Assembly: GCF_007827365.1 (NCBI RefSeq)
Contig: NZ_VISI01000002.1
Coordinates: 2,857,001 to 2,921,000, forward strand
Reading direction: 5' to 3'
Length of the DNA stretch: 64,000 nucleotides
DNA from: Olleya sp. Hel_I_94
Lineage (GTDB): Bacteria; Bacteroidota; Bacteroidia; Flavobacteriales; Flavobacteriaceae
Position 1 is the first letter of the stretch; the number at the start of each line of letters is the position of its first letter. Shown piece by piece: positions 33,154 through 41,612 of the stretch. A model generated the notes under the pieces. That model was not told the DNA's origin, ran no database searches, and worked only from the letters and a program-made list of their open reading frames with translations. A program made the translations under genes and the position numbers.

Positions 33154-35133
33154 TTAATTTAATAAAGCATCATCAACAAGATTAGGTAAAGTTACTTTTA
33201 AATTAGGTTCAATATCCATTGCGCGCTTAATAGCAAAAATAGCTTCGTCATTTCTAGCCCAACTACGTCTTGATATTCCGTTATTTACGTCCCAAAACAA
33301 CATTTGTTTTAATCTTTTTGATGCTTCTATACTACCATCAAGAACCATACCAAATCCACCATTAATTACTTCTCCCCAACCGACTCCACCACCATTATGG
33401 ATACTAACCCAAGTAGCACCTCTAAAGCTATCTCCAATAACATTGTGTATAGCCATGTCTGCAGTAAAGCGTGAACCATCATAAATGTTTGAGGTTTCTC
33501 TATACGGACTATCTGTACCAGAAACATCGTGATGATCACGACCTAATATAACGGTATCAATCTCTCCATTTGCTATGGCTTGATTAAAAGCTTCAGCGAT
33601 TTTCATGCGACCTTCTGCATCTGCATATAATATTCTTGCTTGTGATCCTACTACAAGTTTATTTTGTTGTGCACCTTTTATCCATTGGATATTATCAGCC
33701 ATTTGCTGTTGTATTTGTTCTGGCGAATGTTGCTTTATGTCTTCTAAAACTTGACAAGCTATAGCGTCCGTTTTTGCTAAATCTTTAGGATTACCTGACG
33801 CGCAAACCCATCTAAATGGGCCAAAACCATAATCAAAACACATAGGACCCATAATATCTTGTACATAACTAGGGTATTTAAAATCAATACCGTTTTTAGC
33901 CATAATATCTGCTCCTGCTCTTGATGCTTCTAGTAAAAAGGCATTTCCGTAGTCAAAAAAGTAAGTGCCTTTTGCGGTGTGTTTATTTATTGCGTCAGCA
34001 TGACGACGCAATGTATCCTGTACTTTTTCTTTAAACAACTCAGGTTGATTGGCCATCATAGTATTAGCTTCGTCAAAAGTAATACCTACAGGATAGTAGC
34101 CTCCAGCCCAAGGGTTATGTAATGAGGTTTGATCACTACCTAAATCAATATGTATATTAGCTTCATCAAATTTTTCCCAGACCTCTACAATATTTCCTAA
34201 ATAAGCAATAGAAATGGTTTCTTTTTCGGCTTTAGCCTTATTAACACGAGAGACTAATTGGTCTAAATCTGTAATCTTTTCATCAATCCAACCTTGATCT
34301 AAACGTACTTGTGTAATTTTTGGATTGACTTCTGCACAAACAGTAATGCAGCCAGCAATGTTACCAGCTTTGGGTTGTGCGCCAGACATTCCGCCAAGTC
34401 CTGAGGTTACAAATAAATTACCTTTAGGCTCTTTTTTAATTTTTCTAAATCCGTTTAAAACTGTAATAGTGGTACCATGCACAATACCTTGTGGACCAAT
34501 ATACATATAGCTTCCAGCAGTCATTTGACCATATTGCGTAACACCTAAGGCATTAAATTTTTCCCAATCATCTGGTTTCGAGTAGTTAGGTATCATCATT
34601 CCGTTAGTAACTACAACTCTTGGTGCTTCTTTGTGACTGGGGAATAATCCCATTGGATGACCAGAGTACATGACTAAAGTTTGCTCATCATTCATCTCTG
34701 CCAAATATTTCATGGTTAAGCAATATTGTGCCCAATTGGAAAATACACCACCATTACCACCATAAGTAATTAACTCATGTGGATGTTGTGCAACTGCATA
34801 ATCCAAATTATTTTGAATCATTAACATTATAGCAGCAGCTTGTTTGGATTGTGCAGGATATTCAGATATTGGTCTAGCATACATCTTATAGTCTGGTCTA
34901 AATCTATACATATAAATACGACCATAAGTATCTAGCTCTGCTTTAAACTCAGGTAATAGTGTTTCGTGATGTTTTTTGTCAAAATAACGCAAGGCATTTC
35001 GTAAAGCTAATTTTGTCTCTTCACTACTTAATATTGCTTTTCGTTTAGGTGCGTGATTTATGGAGGGATCAAAAGGTTTTACTTTGGGTAAATTATCAGG
35101 AATCCCTTGTAATATTTGCTCTTTAAATGTCAT
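33154..35133 (-). CDS. hutU: Urocanate hydratase
   Basis: 659 residues, the longer form of urocanase (many bacterial enzymes have about 555). It converts urocanate to imidazolonepropionate in histidine degradation using tightly bound NAD. Signature regions are ITYGGNGGVFSNWAQY, GHPMGLFPSH, TSGLGGMSGAQPKAGNIAG, SDQTSLHNPW, the catalytic Cys in GPFRWVCASG and SIHNGGGVGWGEVINGGFG. No other hut genes are in the window. It starts 14 bp after the DUF5522 gene. Confidence 0.96.
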   Translation of the reverse strand: MTFKEQILQGIPDNLPKVKPFDPSINHAPKRKAILSSEETKLALRNALRYFDKKHHETLLPEFKAELDTYGRIYMYRFRPDYKMYARPISEYPAQSKQAAAIMLMIQNNLDYAVAQHPHELITYGGNGGVFSNWAQYCLTMKYLAEMNDEQTLVMYSGHPMGLFPSHKEAPRVVVTNGMMIPNYSKPDDWEKFNALGVTQYGQMTAGSYMYIGPQGIVHGTTITVLNGFRKIKKEPKGNLFVTSGLGGMSGAQPKAGNIAGCITVCAEVNPKITQVRLDQGWIDEKITDLDQLVSRVNKAKAEKETISIAYLGNIVEVWEKFDEANIHIDLGSDQTSLHNPWAGGYYPVGITFDEANTMMANQPELFKEKVQDTLRRHADAINKHTAKGTYFFDYGNAFLLEASRAGADIMAKNGIDFKYPSYVQDIMGPMCFDYGFGPFRWVCASGNPKDLAKTDAIACQVLEDIKQHSPEQIQQQMADNIQWIKGAQQNKLVVGSQARILYADAEGRMKIAEAFNQAIANGEIDTVILGRDHHDVSGTDSPYRETSNIYDGSRFTADMAIHNVIGDSFRGATWVSIHNGGGVGWGEVINGGFGMVLDGSIEASKRLKQMLFWDVNNGISRRSWARNDEAIFAIKRAMDIEPNLKVTLPNLVDDALLN

Positions 35134-35147
35134 AGTAGTTAGTAACT

Positions 35148-35315
35148 TTACTTGTTTTTTATTGCGTTAGTTTTTGCATTAAATCCATATGGACAATGCC
35201 TGCAACCGCTTTGGCAGCAATAACCACGTTTTAAATGGTACTGTTCTGTAAAACAGCGGTAACCTTCAGGTGTAAGGTAAAAATCGCCTTCTTCAACTGG
35301 AATTATCTTCTTCAT
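35148..35315 (-). CDS. DUF5522 family short Cys-rich protein
   Basis: 55 residues, start ATG at 35315. The sequence runs MKKIIPVEEGDFYLTPEGYR, then CFTEQYHLKRGYCCQSGCRH and CPYGFNAKTN. The Cys21, Cys33, Cys34, Cys38 and Cys41 arrangement with RGYCC..GCRHCPYG is the family hallmark and suggests metal binding. Proteins of this kind are widespread in Bacteroidota. It precedes hutU by 14 bp. An exact -7 box (35320-35327) ends only 4 bp before the ATG, implying a leaderless or nearly leaderless message. Confidence 0.85.
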   Translation of the reverse strand: MKKIIPVEEGDFYLTPEGYRCFTEQYHLKRGYCCQSGCRHCPYGFNAKTNAIKNK

Positions 35316-35319
35316 ATCA

Positions 35320-35327
35320 CAAAGATA
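35320..35327 (-). promoter_or_regulatory. -7 promoter box of DUF5522-hutU
   Basis: TATCTTTG on the minus strand is an exact TAnnTTTG match. Its closeness to the ATG at 35315 leaves almost no leader. Confidence 0.4.
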
Positions 35328-35362
35328 ACGTAAATTGGAATATATTTTGAAAGACAGTAATC

Positions 35363-35701
35363 ATGATAATAGTATCTAAATATTTAGTACCTAAAGGTTA
35401 TACAGGTATGACTGTTTTTCCGTTTATATTTTTAAAATCTAAAGTTTTAAAACAGAGTGAGACCTTGGTCAATCACGAAAAAATTCACTTAAAACAGCAA
35501 TTAGAGTTATTAATAGTACCGTTTTATATCTGGTATGGTTTAGAGTTTGTTTTTAGGTATATCCAACATAAAAATTGGTATTTAGCTTACAAAAATATAA
35601 GCTTTGAAAGAGAAGCCTATTGTAATGACCTAAATCTTGAGTATCTAAAAACTAGACGTTTTTGGCAATTTTTAAAGTATCTTAGCAAGCATGAAATTTA
35701 A
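35363..35701 (+). CDS. Small membrane protein with HExxH motif
   Basis: 112 residues. HEKIH lies at about residues 38-42 in the context LVNHEKIHLKQQLELL, followed by one hydrophobic stretch (LIVPFYIWYGLEFVFRY) and a later FEREAYCNDL that may supply a third metal ligand. It resembles the catalytic core of membrane zinc peptidases (M56/DUF-type) reduced to a minimum. Peptidase activity is inferred only. It overlaps the next gene by 11 bp and starts a four-gene operon that ends with hemL. Confidence 0.65.
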   Translation: MIIVSKYLVPKGYTGMTVFPFIFLKSKVLKQSETLVNHEKIHLKQQLELLIVPFYIWYGLEFVFRYIQHKNWYLAYKNISFEREAYCNDLNLEYLKTRRFWQFLKYLSKHEI

Positions 35702-36602
35702 ACCAGAACTTAGTGTTAATCAAAAAATAGAACTTCCATTTAAAAGTTCTGTTTCTTTATATATAAAGCGAGAGGATTTAATTCATCCAATTATATCTGG
35801 TAATAAATATAGAAAATTAAAATATAATATCGCTTTCGCGGAAACGCTTAATCAGGATACTTTACTGACTTTTGGTGGTGCATTTTCTAATCATATTGCA
35901 GCAGTAGCAGAAGCTGGACGTGTTTATGGCTTAAAAACAATTGGAATTATTAGAGGTGAAGAGCTTAACGACAAGGTCTTGGATAGCCCAACTCTAAAGT
36001 TTGCACAGTCTTGTGGTATGCAATTTAAATTTATAAGTCGTGAAGCATTTAGACTAAAAGGAACACAGTCGTTTTACGAAAAAATTAAAAAAGAATTTGG
36101 TGACTTTTATTTAATTCCTGAAGGCGGAACCAATGATTTGGCTGTAAAAGGATGCGAAGAAATTTTGACGGAAACAGACCGTAAATTTAATTACATATGT
36201 GCTTCCGTAGGAACAGGAGGTACCTTATCAGGCTTGATTAATAATTCAAACACAGCACAAAAAGTTTTAGGTTTTTCAGCTTTAAAAGGTGACTTTTTAA
36301 AAGAAGATATTAGTAAATTTGCAAAACAAGATAATTGGCAATTAATGACAGATTACCATTTTGGTGGTTATGCTAAAATAAACACAGAATTAGTAACGTT
36401 TATTAATAGCTTTAAAAAGCAAAATAATATTGCATTAGATCCTGTTTACACCGGAAAAATGATGTTTGGTATTTACGATTTAATTAAACGTGATTATTTT
36501 AAGCCAAATTCTGAAATATTAGTGATTCATACTGGAGGTTTGCAAGGTATTGTAGGTATGAATAAAAGATTAAAACAAAAACAACAACAGTTAATTTTAT
36601 AA
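35691..36602 (+). CDS. 1-aminocyclopropane-1-carboxylate deaminase / D-cysteine desulfhydrase family protein
   Basis: 303 residues, PLP fold type II. The cofactor Lys is expected at Lys39 in SGNKYRKLKYN, and the phosphate-binding loop is SVGTGGTLSGL. Other family blocks are FGGAFSNHIAA and VIHTGGLQGI. The family deaminates ACC or desulfurises D-cysteine; sequence alone does not decide, and D-cysteine desulfhydrase-like activity is common. It lies between the small HExxH protein and the GH73 lipoprotein. Confidence 0.88.
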   Translation: MKFKPELSVNQKIELPFKSSVSLYIKREDLIHPIISGNKYRKLKYNIAFAETLNQDTLLTFGGAFSNHIAAVAEAGRVYGLKTIGIIRGEELNDKVLDSPTLKFAQSCGMQFKFISREAFRLKGTQSFYEKIKKEFGDFYLIPEGGTNDLAVKGCEEILTETDRKFNYICASVGTGGTLSGLINNSNTAQKVLGFSALKGDFLKEDISKFAKQDNWQLMTDYHFGGYAKINTELVTFINSFKKQNNIALDPVYTGKMMFGIYDLIKRDYFKPNSEILVIHTGGLQGIVGMNKRLKQKQQQLIL

Positions 36603-36605
36603 TTG

Positions 36606-37418
36606 ATGAAAAAAATAATTACCATGCTTTGTCTTACTTTATTAATTGTAAGTTGTGGCTCTTCAAAAAAAGTGACTACAAAAAAAGGTAGACAAAAAAC
36701 CGTTAGGGTTGTACGAAATAAAAAGGATACTAAAAAAGACACCAAGGATGATGTTATTGTAGTAGCCACTCCAATAAAAGAAACACCTGAAGTATATGCT
36801 AGTAAAACGGACGAATATATTGCAATTTATAGTGATATAGCTCAAGACGAAATGCGTAATTATAATATACCTGCAAGTATTACTTTAGCACAAGGAATAT
36901 TAGAGTCTGCTTCTGGACAAGGACGTTTGTCTGTAGAAGCTAATAATCACTTTGGAATTAAATGCCATGAGTGGACAGGTGCAAAAATTTATCATGATGA
37001 TGATGCCTCTCAAGAGTGTTTTCGTAAGTACAAAAACTCTAAATACTCGTTTAGAGATCATTCACTATTTTTGACAGAACGTAAACGGTATTCAAAACTA
37101 TTTACGCTAGAAAAAGATGATTATAAAGGTTGGGCCAGAGAGCTTAGAGCAGCAGGTTATGCTACAGACAGAAAATATCCAGATAAATTAATAAGCCTAA
37201 TAGAGCGTTATCAATTATATCGTTTTGATGCTGTAGTTTTAGGTAAGCAAAATGTAGCAAACGACAAGCATACTGTTGTAAAAGGCGATACATTATATTC
37301 GATATCAAAAAAATATAACCTAACTATAGATACTATTAAGTCTTTAAATAGTTTAGAAGGCGATAACCTATTTGTAGGTCAAGTGTTATTTGTAAAACCA
37401 ATTCCAAAAGATTTTTAA
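36606..37418 (+). CDS. Glucosaminidase (GH73) lipoprotein with LysM domain
   Basis: 270 residues from the ATG at 36606; the TTG one codon earlier is unnecessary. The lipobox is LIVSC (Cys17), followed by a Lys/Arg-rich linker. A GH73 endo-beta-N-acetylglucosaminidase domain lies at about 65-210 ([20 protein letters not shown] with catalytic Glu100; [27 protein letters not shown]). A C-terminal LysM is at about 221-266 ([18 protein letters not shown]). It cleaves peptidoglycan glycan strands at the envelope. It starts 3 bp after the previous gene and lies 5 bp before hemL. Confidence 0.92.
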   Translation: MKKIITMLCLTLLIVSCGSSKKVTTKKGRQKTVRVVRNKKDTKKDTKDDVIVVATPIKETPEVYASKTDEYIAIYSDIAQDEMRNYNIPASITLAQGILESASGQGRLSVEANNHFGIKCHEWTGAKIYHDDDASQECFRKYKNSKYSFRDHSLFLTERKRYSKLFTLEKDDYKGWARELRAAGYATDRKYPDKLISLIERYQLYRFDAVVLGKQNVANDKHTVVKGDTLYSISKKYNLTIDTIKSLNSLEGDNLFVGQVLFVKPIPKDF

Positions 37419-37423
37419 AGTCT

Positions 37424-38701
37424 ATGATTTATAAACGTAGTAGTGCTTTGTTTGCAGAAGCAGAGCAAGTAATACCAGGAGGAGTAAACTCACCTGTAAG
37501 AGCATTTAAAGCAGTAGGAGGAACACCTATTTTTGTTAAAGAAGCTAAAGGTGCTTATTTATATGATGAAGATGATAACAAATTAATAGATTACATCGCA
37601 TCTTGGGGACCAATGATTTTAGGTCATGCACACAAACCAGTGGTAGATGCAGTTATTGATAAAGCAAAAAAAGGAACATCCTTTGGAATGCCAACTCAAA
37701 TTGAAACTCAAATTGCAGAGTTAGCTGTGTCAATGGTACCAAATATTGACAAAATACGTTTTGTTAATTCTGGGACAGAAGCCTGTATGAGTGCTGTTAG
37801 ATTGGCTAGAGGATATACAAACAAAGACAAAATAATCAAATTTGCTGGTTGTTATCATGGTCATTCAGACTCATTTTTAATTCAAGCAGGAAGTGGAGCA
37901 GTAACTTTTGGATCACCTAATAGTCCTGGAGTTACCCAAGGTACAGCAAAAGATACCTTATTAGCAAAGTATAATGATTTGGCTAATGTCGAAGCTTTAA
38001 TTAATGCCAATAAAAACGAAATAGCTTGTATAATTATCGAGCCTGTTGCTGGAAATATGGGTTGTATTCCTCCAAAAGCTGGGTTTTTAGAAGGTTTACG
38101 TGACCTTTGTGATGCTAATAACATACTGTTAGTTTTTGACGAGGTTATGACTGGCTTTAGATTAGCCAAAGGTGGTGCACAAGAATTACTAGGTATTAAA
38201 GCAGATATTGTGTGTTTTGGTAAAGTGATAGGTGGAGGATTGCCTGTTGGTGCTTTTGCAGCTAGAGCTGAAATAATGAATCATTTAGCACCTTTAGGTC
38301 CAGTGTATCAAGCCGGAACATTAAGTGGTAATCCATTAGCTATGGCAGCAGGATTAGCTATGTTAACCGAGTTGAATTCTGGTGATGTTTTTGAAAGTTT
38401 AGCAAAAAAAACAGCCTATTTACATAAAGGTATTGCAACCGTTTTAACAGAATTAAACATTACTCATACAATAAACAGAGTTGGCTCTATGATATCTGTT
38501 CACTTTTGTGAAGATGAGGTTGTAGATTTTGAAACATCTGCTAAAGGAAATAACGACACGTTTAAAACCTTTTTTCATGGCATGCTTAACCAAGGTATTT
38601 ATTTGGCACCAAGTGCTTTTGAAAGTTGGTTTTTAAATGATGCTTTATCTTATGAAGATTTAGATAAAACTATTGCAGCATGTAAAGCAGTATTTAGTTA
38701 A
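37424..38701 (+). CDS. hemL: Glutamate-1-semialdehyde 2,1-aminomutase
   Basis: 425 residues, full length. It makes 5-aminolevulinate for haem synthesis by the C5 pathway. Class III aminotransferase fold: [11 protein letters not shown] near the N terminus, [24 protein letters not shown], the PLP-site [10 protein letters not shown], and PLP lysine Lys267 in [15 protein letters not shown]. It is the last gene of a four-gene operon, ahead of a strong terminator. Confidence 0.96.
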   Translation: MIYKRSSALFAEAEQVIPGGVNSPVRAFKAVGGTPIFVKEAKGAYLYDEDDNKLIDYIASWGPMILGHAHKPVVDAVIDKAKKGTSFGMPTQIETQIAELAVSMVPNIDKIRFVNSGTEACMSAVRLARGYTNKDKIIKFAGCYHGHSDSFLIQAGSGAVTFGSPNSPGVTQGTAKDTLLAKYNDLANVEALINANKNEIACIIIEPVAGNMGCIPPKAGFLEGLRDLCDANNILLVFDEVMTGFRLAKGGAQELLGIKADIVCFGKVIGGGLPVGAFAARAEIMNHLAPLGPVYQAGTLSGNPLAMAAGLAMLTELNSGDVFESLAKKTAYLHKGIATVLTELNITHTINRVGSMISVHFCEDEVVDFETSAKGNNDTFKTFFHGMLNQGIYLAPSAFESWFLNDALSYEDLDKTIAACKAVFS

Positions 38702-38730
38702 CAGCATTAAGCAATAACTATAAAACATAA

Positions 38731-38762
38731 AAAAGCCGATTATTTTATAATCGGCTTTTTTT
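38731..38762. terminator. Bidirectional terminator after hemL
   Basis: GCCGATTA pairs with TAATCGGC (loop TTTTA or smaller) between A and T runs, shared with the convergent small secreted-protein gene. Confidence 0.85.
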
Positions 38763-38792
38763 ATATAAGTGTATTACTACTCTGTGGTTTTA

Positions 38793-39134
38793 TTAATTGG
38801 ACAACTCTAAAAATTTAGTGTACTGTTCGTCATTTAAAATTTCTTTAAGTTGAAGTGATAAACGCTCGTTAATTTTTTTGCTAAACGTATTATATTCACT
38901 TGTACCAACTTCAAATGAGTTGTTTAATGTTTCCGATTTTGAGTAAAATTCTTGATAAGCAACAAACATTAATTCCTGAGTTGGCTCATAAGCTTTAACA
39001 AGTCTTCCAATTTCTGCAGTTTTTGCTTGTGCTGCATTATTTATTTCTGCACTAAATTTTTGTTGTGCATTAGCAGTTGTTGTTGCTAGTGTTAAACCAA
39101 AAACGAAAAGACAAAGTGTAATTATTTTTTTCAT
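38793..39134 (-). CDS. Small secreted helical protein
   Basis: 113 residues with signal peptide LCLFVFGLTLATTTANAQ. The mature part is helical and charged, ending LKEILNDEQYTKFLEL, which resembles the last helix of CpxP/Spy-type periplasmic proteins. It is separated from a similar protein at 39266-39760 by a terminator. Its function is unknown. Confidence 0.65.
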   Translation of the reverse strand: MKKIITLCLFVFGLTLATTTANAQQKFSAEINNAAQAKTAEIGRLVKAYEPTQELMFVAYQEFYSKSETLNNSFEVGTSEYNTFSKKINERLSLQLKEILNDEQYTKFLELSN

Positions 39135-39194
39135 TGTGTAAGTGTTAATTAATTATACTCTCAAAGTAACACTATTTGATTAATAATTACAAAT

Positions 39195-39228
39195 AAAAAA
39201 GCACTGAATAGACAATCAGTGCTTTTTT
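39195..39228 (-). terminator. Terminator of the CpxP/Spy-like gene
   Basis: GCACTGA pairs with TCAGTGC, flanked by A6 and T6. It lies 38 bp after the stop at 39266. Confidence 0.8.
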
Positions 39229-39265
39229 ACCTTTAAAAGTTAATATTTGATACTAAATCATAGAT

Positions 39266-39760
39266 TTAATTGTCAGATTTATCCTCTTTTTTATGATCTT
39301 TTTTGTTTTTTGAACCCTTTTTCATGTGCTTACGTCCATGTTCTCTTTTTGATAAAGATTTTTCCCACTTAGTGTATTGCTCAGCAGTAAGGATTGTTTT
39401 CATTTTTTTCTTAGCTTCAATTTGTGCATCTAATTTAGCATTCATGCGCGCTAACTTTTCTTCTTTAGTAGGTTTTACACGCTCTTTATTATCTTTTTCA
39501 GCTAAGCGCTTATCAAAGTTTTCTTTACGTTTTTTAGCACTTTCTAAATTTAAAGCCATCACTTTTTGTTGTTGGGCTTCTGTTAAATCTAAATGTAACG
39601 TCATTTTTTTTGTTTGTAACTGTGCCATATCTTGAGGGTCTAAGTTTTGGCGTTGCTCTAAACGTTCTTTTTTATTTTCTTGACGCTTTTCTTTTTTGTT
39701 GTCTTGTGCATTTGCTTGAAATGTTATTAAAGCTAATGCTAGTATTACTAATCTTTTCAT
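39266..39760 (-). CDS. CpxP/Spy-like periplasmic protein
   Basis: 164 residues with signal peptide LVILALALITFQANAQ. The mature protein is very basic and helical, with two LTxxQ-like motifs (LDLTEAQQQKVMAL; ILTAEQYTKWEKSL), the hallmark of Spy/CpxP folding-stress chaperones. The tail is Lys-rich (HMKKGSKNKKDHKKEDK). It is probably an envelope-stress-type protein; regulation is not visible here. Confidence 0.75.
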   Translation of the reverse strand: MKRLVILALALITFQANAQDNKKEKRQENKKERLEQRQNLDPQDMAQLQTKKMTLHLDLTEAQQQKVMALNLESAKKRKENFDKRLAEKDNKERVKPTKEEKLARMNAKLDAQIEAKKKMKTILTAEQYTKWEKSLSKREHGRKHMKKGSKNKKDHKKEDKSDN

Positions 39761-39876
39761 CTTTTTTTGTTTTTTAAATTGTTATACTACTAAGACGTGC
39801 AAATTTGAGAATGGTTTAAACGCCTTAGTTTTTTTAATCTTTAATTAACAGTTTAAAAAGATTGGTCGACAGTTAA

Positions 39877-40863
39877 TTACAATGTGTTTAAATAGGATTT
39901 AATCAAGAAATAGCCTTCTGTATGGACAAAGGTAGTGCCCAATAATGGCATGCTAAACAATTCTTGATAGTTGACCATTCTAGAATTTATTTCACCTTTT
40001 TTTTCTAATATGGATGTGTTTTCAAAAAGGGTTTCATATCTCAAATCTAAAGTGGTTTGTACATCGCAATAACCTCCTGGTTGGTGACAAGAGGCACAAT
40101 TAACATCTAAATATGCTCTAGCACGATCTTGTAAGGAGTAGGTGGCATCATCTTCCCAATTTGGTAAAGTTGTTATTGTGGAAATATCTGATATACCAGT
40201 AATTTGATTGTTGTTTATTAGGTTTTGTAGTTGATTATTGTAATTAATGGAGCGTAATTTGGGTCCTAATGGTTTTACTTGGTCATTGTTTGAATGGCAG
40301 GTTACACAGTCTAAGTTTGATGGAATTTGATAATTTACTGCTACAGTTGTTCCATTTTTATCAATAAAAGACACTGGTACTGTTGCAGCGTTGTTTTCTA
40401 AAACTGCTTCGGTTTGTGCTTCGTTCCAGTGGTAATCGCCAGCGATCCATGTTCCGTTTTGTTTTATTAGTAACCTGGTTTCGATAATTTTTCTGCCTTG
40501 GCTTAAATCATTTTCATCTAAATTGTAATAAAAAGACTTTACTATTATCGAGTTGTCTGGAAACTCTGGCATTCCATTGCCTACAGCTGCTAATGTTTCG
40601 CCTTCAGGCAATACAATAAAACGTGCTTTATGTGCATAATCTGTAAAAAGTGGTGTGTTTAAAGTGTATGTAAAACTATAAGGAGATGGTGTTAAATCTT
40701 TAAGTGGTCCTTCAAAAAGATTAAGTTGTGATAGGTTAGGTAATAATTGTGCAATAGGTCGTGGAGTAGTCGTTACTGGTATATCTATGGTGTCAACATC
40801 TTCATTTTTGCTACAGGAAAAACAAAGTAATAGTGTTAGTACTAATGTGGTTAATTTATTCAT
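39877..40863 (-). CDS. Diheme c-type cytochrome lipoprotein (SO2930-like)
   Basis: 328 residues from the ATG at 40863; an upstream in-frame start adds 14 unneeded residues. The lipobox is LLCFSC, so it is anchored to a membrane on the periplasmic side or the outer membrane. Two haem c motifs are present, CVTCH and CASCH, about 65-70 residues apart. The family pattern NTPLFTDYAHKARFIVLPEG lies in the N-terminal part. It is likely an electron-transfer or peroxidase-like protein; its partner is unknown. Confidence 0.82.
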   Translation of the reverse strand: MNKLTTLVLTLLLCFSCSKNEDVDTIDIPVTTTPRPIAQLLPNLSQLNLFEGPLKDLTPSPYSFTYTLNTPLFTDYAHKARFIVLPEGETLAAVGNGMPEFPDNSIIVKSFYYNLDENDLSQGRKIIETRLLIKQNGTWIAGDYHWNEAQTEAVLENNAATVPVSFIDKNGTTVAVNYQIPSNLDCVTCHSNNDQVKPLGPKLRSINYNNQLQNLINNNQITGISDISTITTLPNWEDDATYSLQDRARAYLDVNCASCHQPGGYCDVQTTLDLRYETLFENTSILEKKGEINSRMVNYQELFSMPLLGTTFVHTEGYFLIKSYLNTL

Positions 40864-40940
40864 TGTTAGTGGTTTTGAATCGTGAAAATAAAGAAAATGA
40901 ACCAATTATAATGTCTGTAAGTTTAAATGTTGGGAATAAA

Positions 40941-40972
40941 AAAAAGGAATTACATGTATGTAATTCCTTTTT
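40941..40972 (-). terminator. Terminator behind the LysRS-tail gene
   Basis: A 15-bp perfect stem (AAAAAGGAATTACAT paired with its complement) ends in T5 on the minus strand. It could be the original lysS terminator if the displaced-3'-end model is right. Confidence 0.75.
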
Positions 40973-41006
40973 ATATATTTAAAAGTGGTGTTTTGTAATG
41001 CTGTAT

Positions 41007-41285
41007 TTATATAGTTTCAATAAATAATCCATCGTCTGTTTTATTGACTTTAGCGACACCTAATTTGGTTAATCCTTTGATAGTTTTGTCCCACTTTTTG
41101 TTACTTAAACCAGATTGTTCTTTAAGTGTATTAAGGTCTATTGGGCTACTTGCTTTTACTAATGCGAATAGTGCTTTTTCGTCCTCTGTCATTGGAACTG
41201 CTTTTTTCTCAGGTCTCATTTGTGGAAAGAATGGAACTGACTGGTTGTATCTATTGTAAATACTGATGTTTTGGAGTGTTATCAT
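41007..41285 (-). CDS. Free-standing copy of the lysyl-tRNA synthetase C-terminal domain
   Basis: 92 residues. From residue 19 to the end it aligns without gaps to the last 75 residues of LysRS (gene at 50511-52208), with about half the positions identical, including [11 protein letters not shown] and GLSNKKWDK. It therefore carries the end of the synthetase catalytic core plus the winged-helix-like extension, but no catalytic domain. The first 18 residues have no counterpart. Either it is the displaced original 3' end of lysS left by an integration event, or a stand-alone winged-helix protein. Whether it is translated is unknown. Confidence 0.7.
   Translation of the reverse strand: MITLQNISIYNRYNQSVPFFPQMRPEKKAVPMTEDEKALFALVKASSPIDLNTLKEQSGLSNKKWDKTIKGLTKLGVAKVNKTDDGLFIETI
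41217..41228 (-). other. Candidate left attachment core of the island
   Basis: CATTTGTGGAAA is identical to 50724-50735 and has the same orientation relative to the lysS reading frame (FFPQM). Upstream of it the 92-residue gene has no lysS similarity, as expected at an element end. Confidence 0.35.
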
Positions 41286-41341
41286 TTAGAATCTGACATA
41301 TTCGTGACTGAAAGTAATGTTTTAAGTGCTAATATCTGCGA

Positions 41342-41605
41342 TTATTCATAAACTTTGATGTAACCCTTAAAAGGGTGTTTCTTTTCTAATGATTGGACTA
41401 GTTCTTTATTGTCTATTTTAGAAACTCTTTCGATTGATGTATGTAAGCCATCTAATCTATGAGTAACTTTCTCATGATAAACAACTGTTAAAACAGTGTC
41501 ATCAGGTGCTGTTATAGACCATCTATTGAAATCTGTTTTTGAATCACCAGAAACCCATCCGTTTTGAGTTAAGTGCCAATATGTATATTCTTTGCTTAAT
41601 GCCAT
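41342..41605 (-). CDS. Small protein of unknown function
   Basis: 87 residues, no signal peptide, probably a small beta-rich fold (YTYWHLTQNGWVSGDS, VLTVVYHEKVTHRLDG, FKGYIKVYE). I recognise no family. It starts 7 bp after the stop of the peptide-arginase-like gene, so they are likely co-transcribed. It could be a substrate or partner of that enzyme, which is inference from position only. Confidence 0.6.
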   Translation of the reverse strand: MALSKEYTYWHLTQNGWVSGDSKTDFNRWSITAPDDTVLTVVYHEKVTHRLDGLHTSIERVSKIDNKELVQSLEKKHPFKGYIKVYE

Positions 41606-41612
41606 ATTTTTT

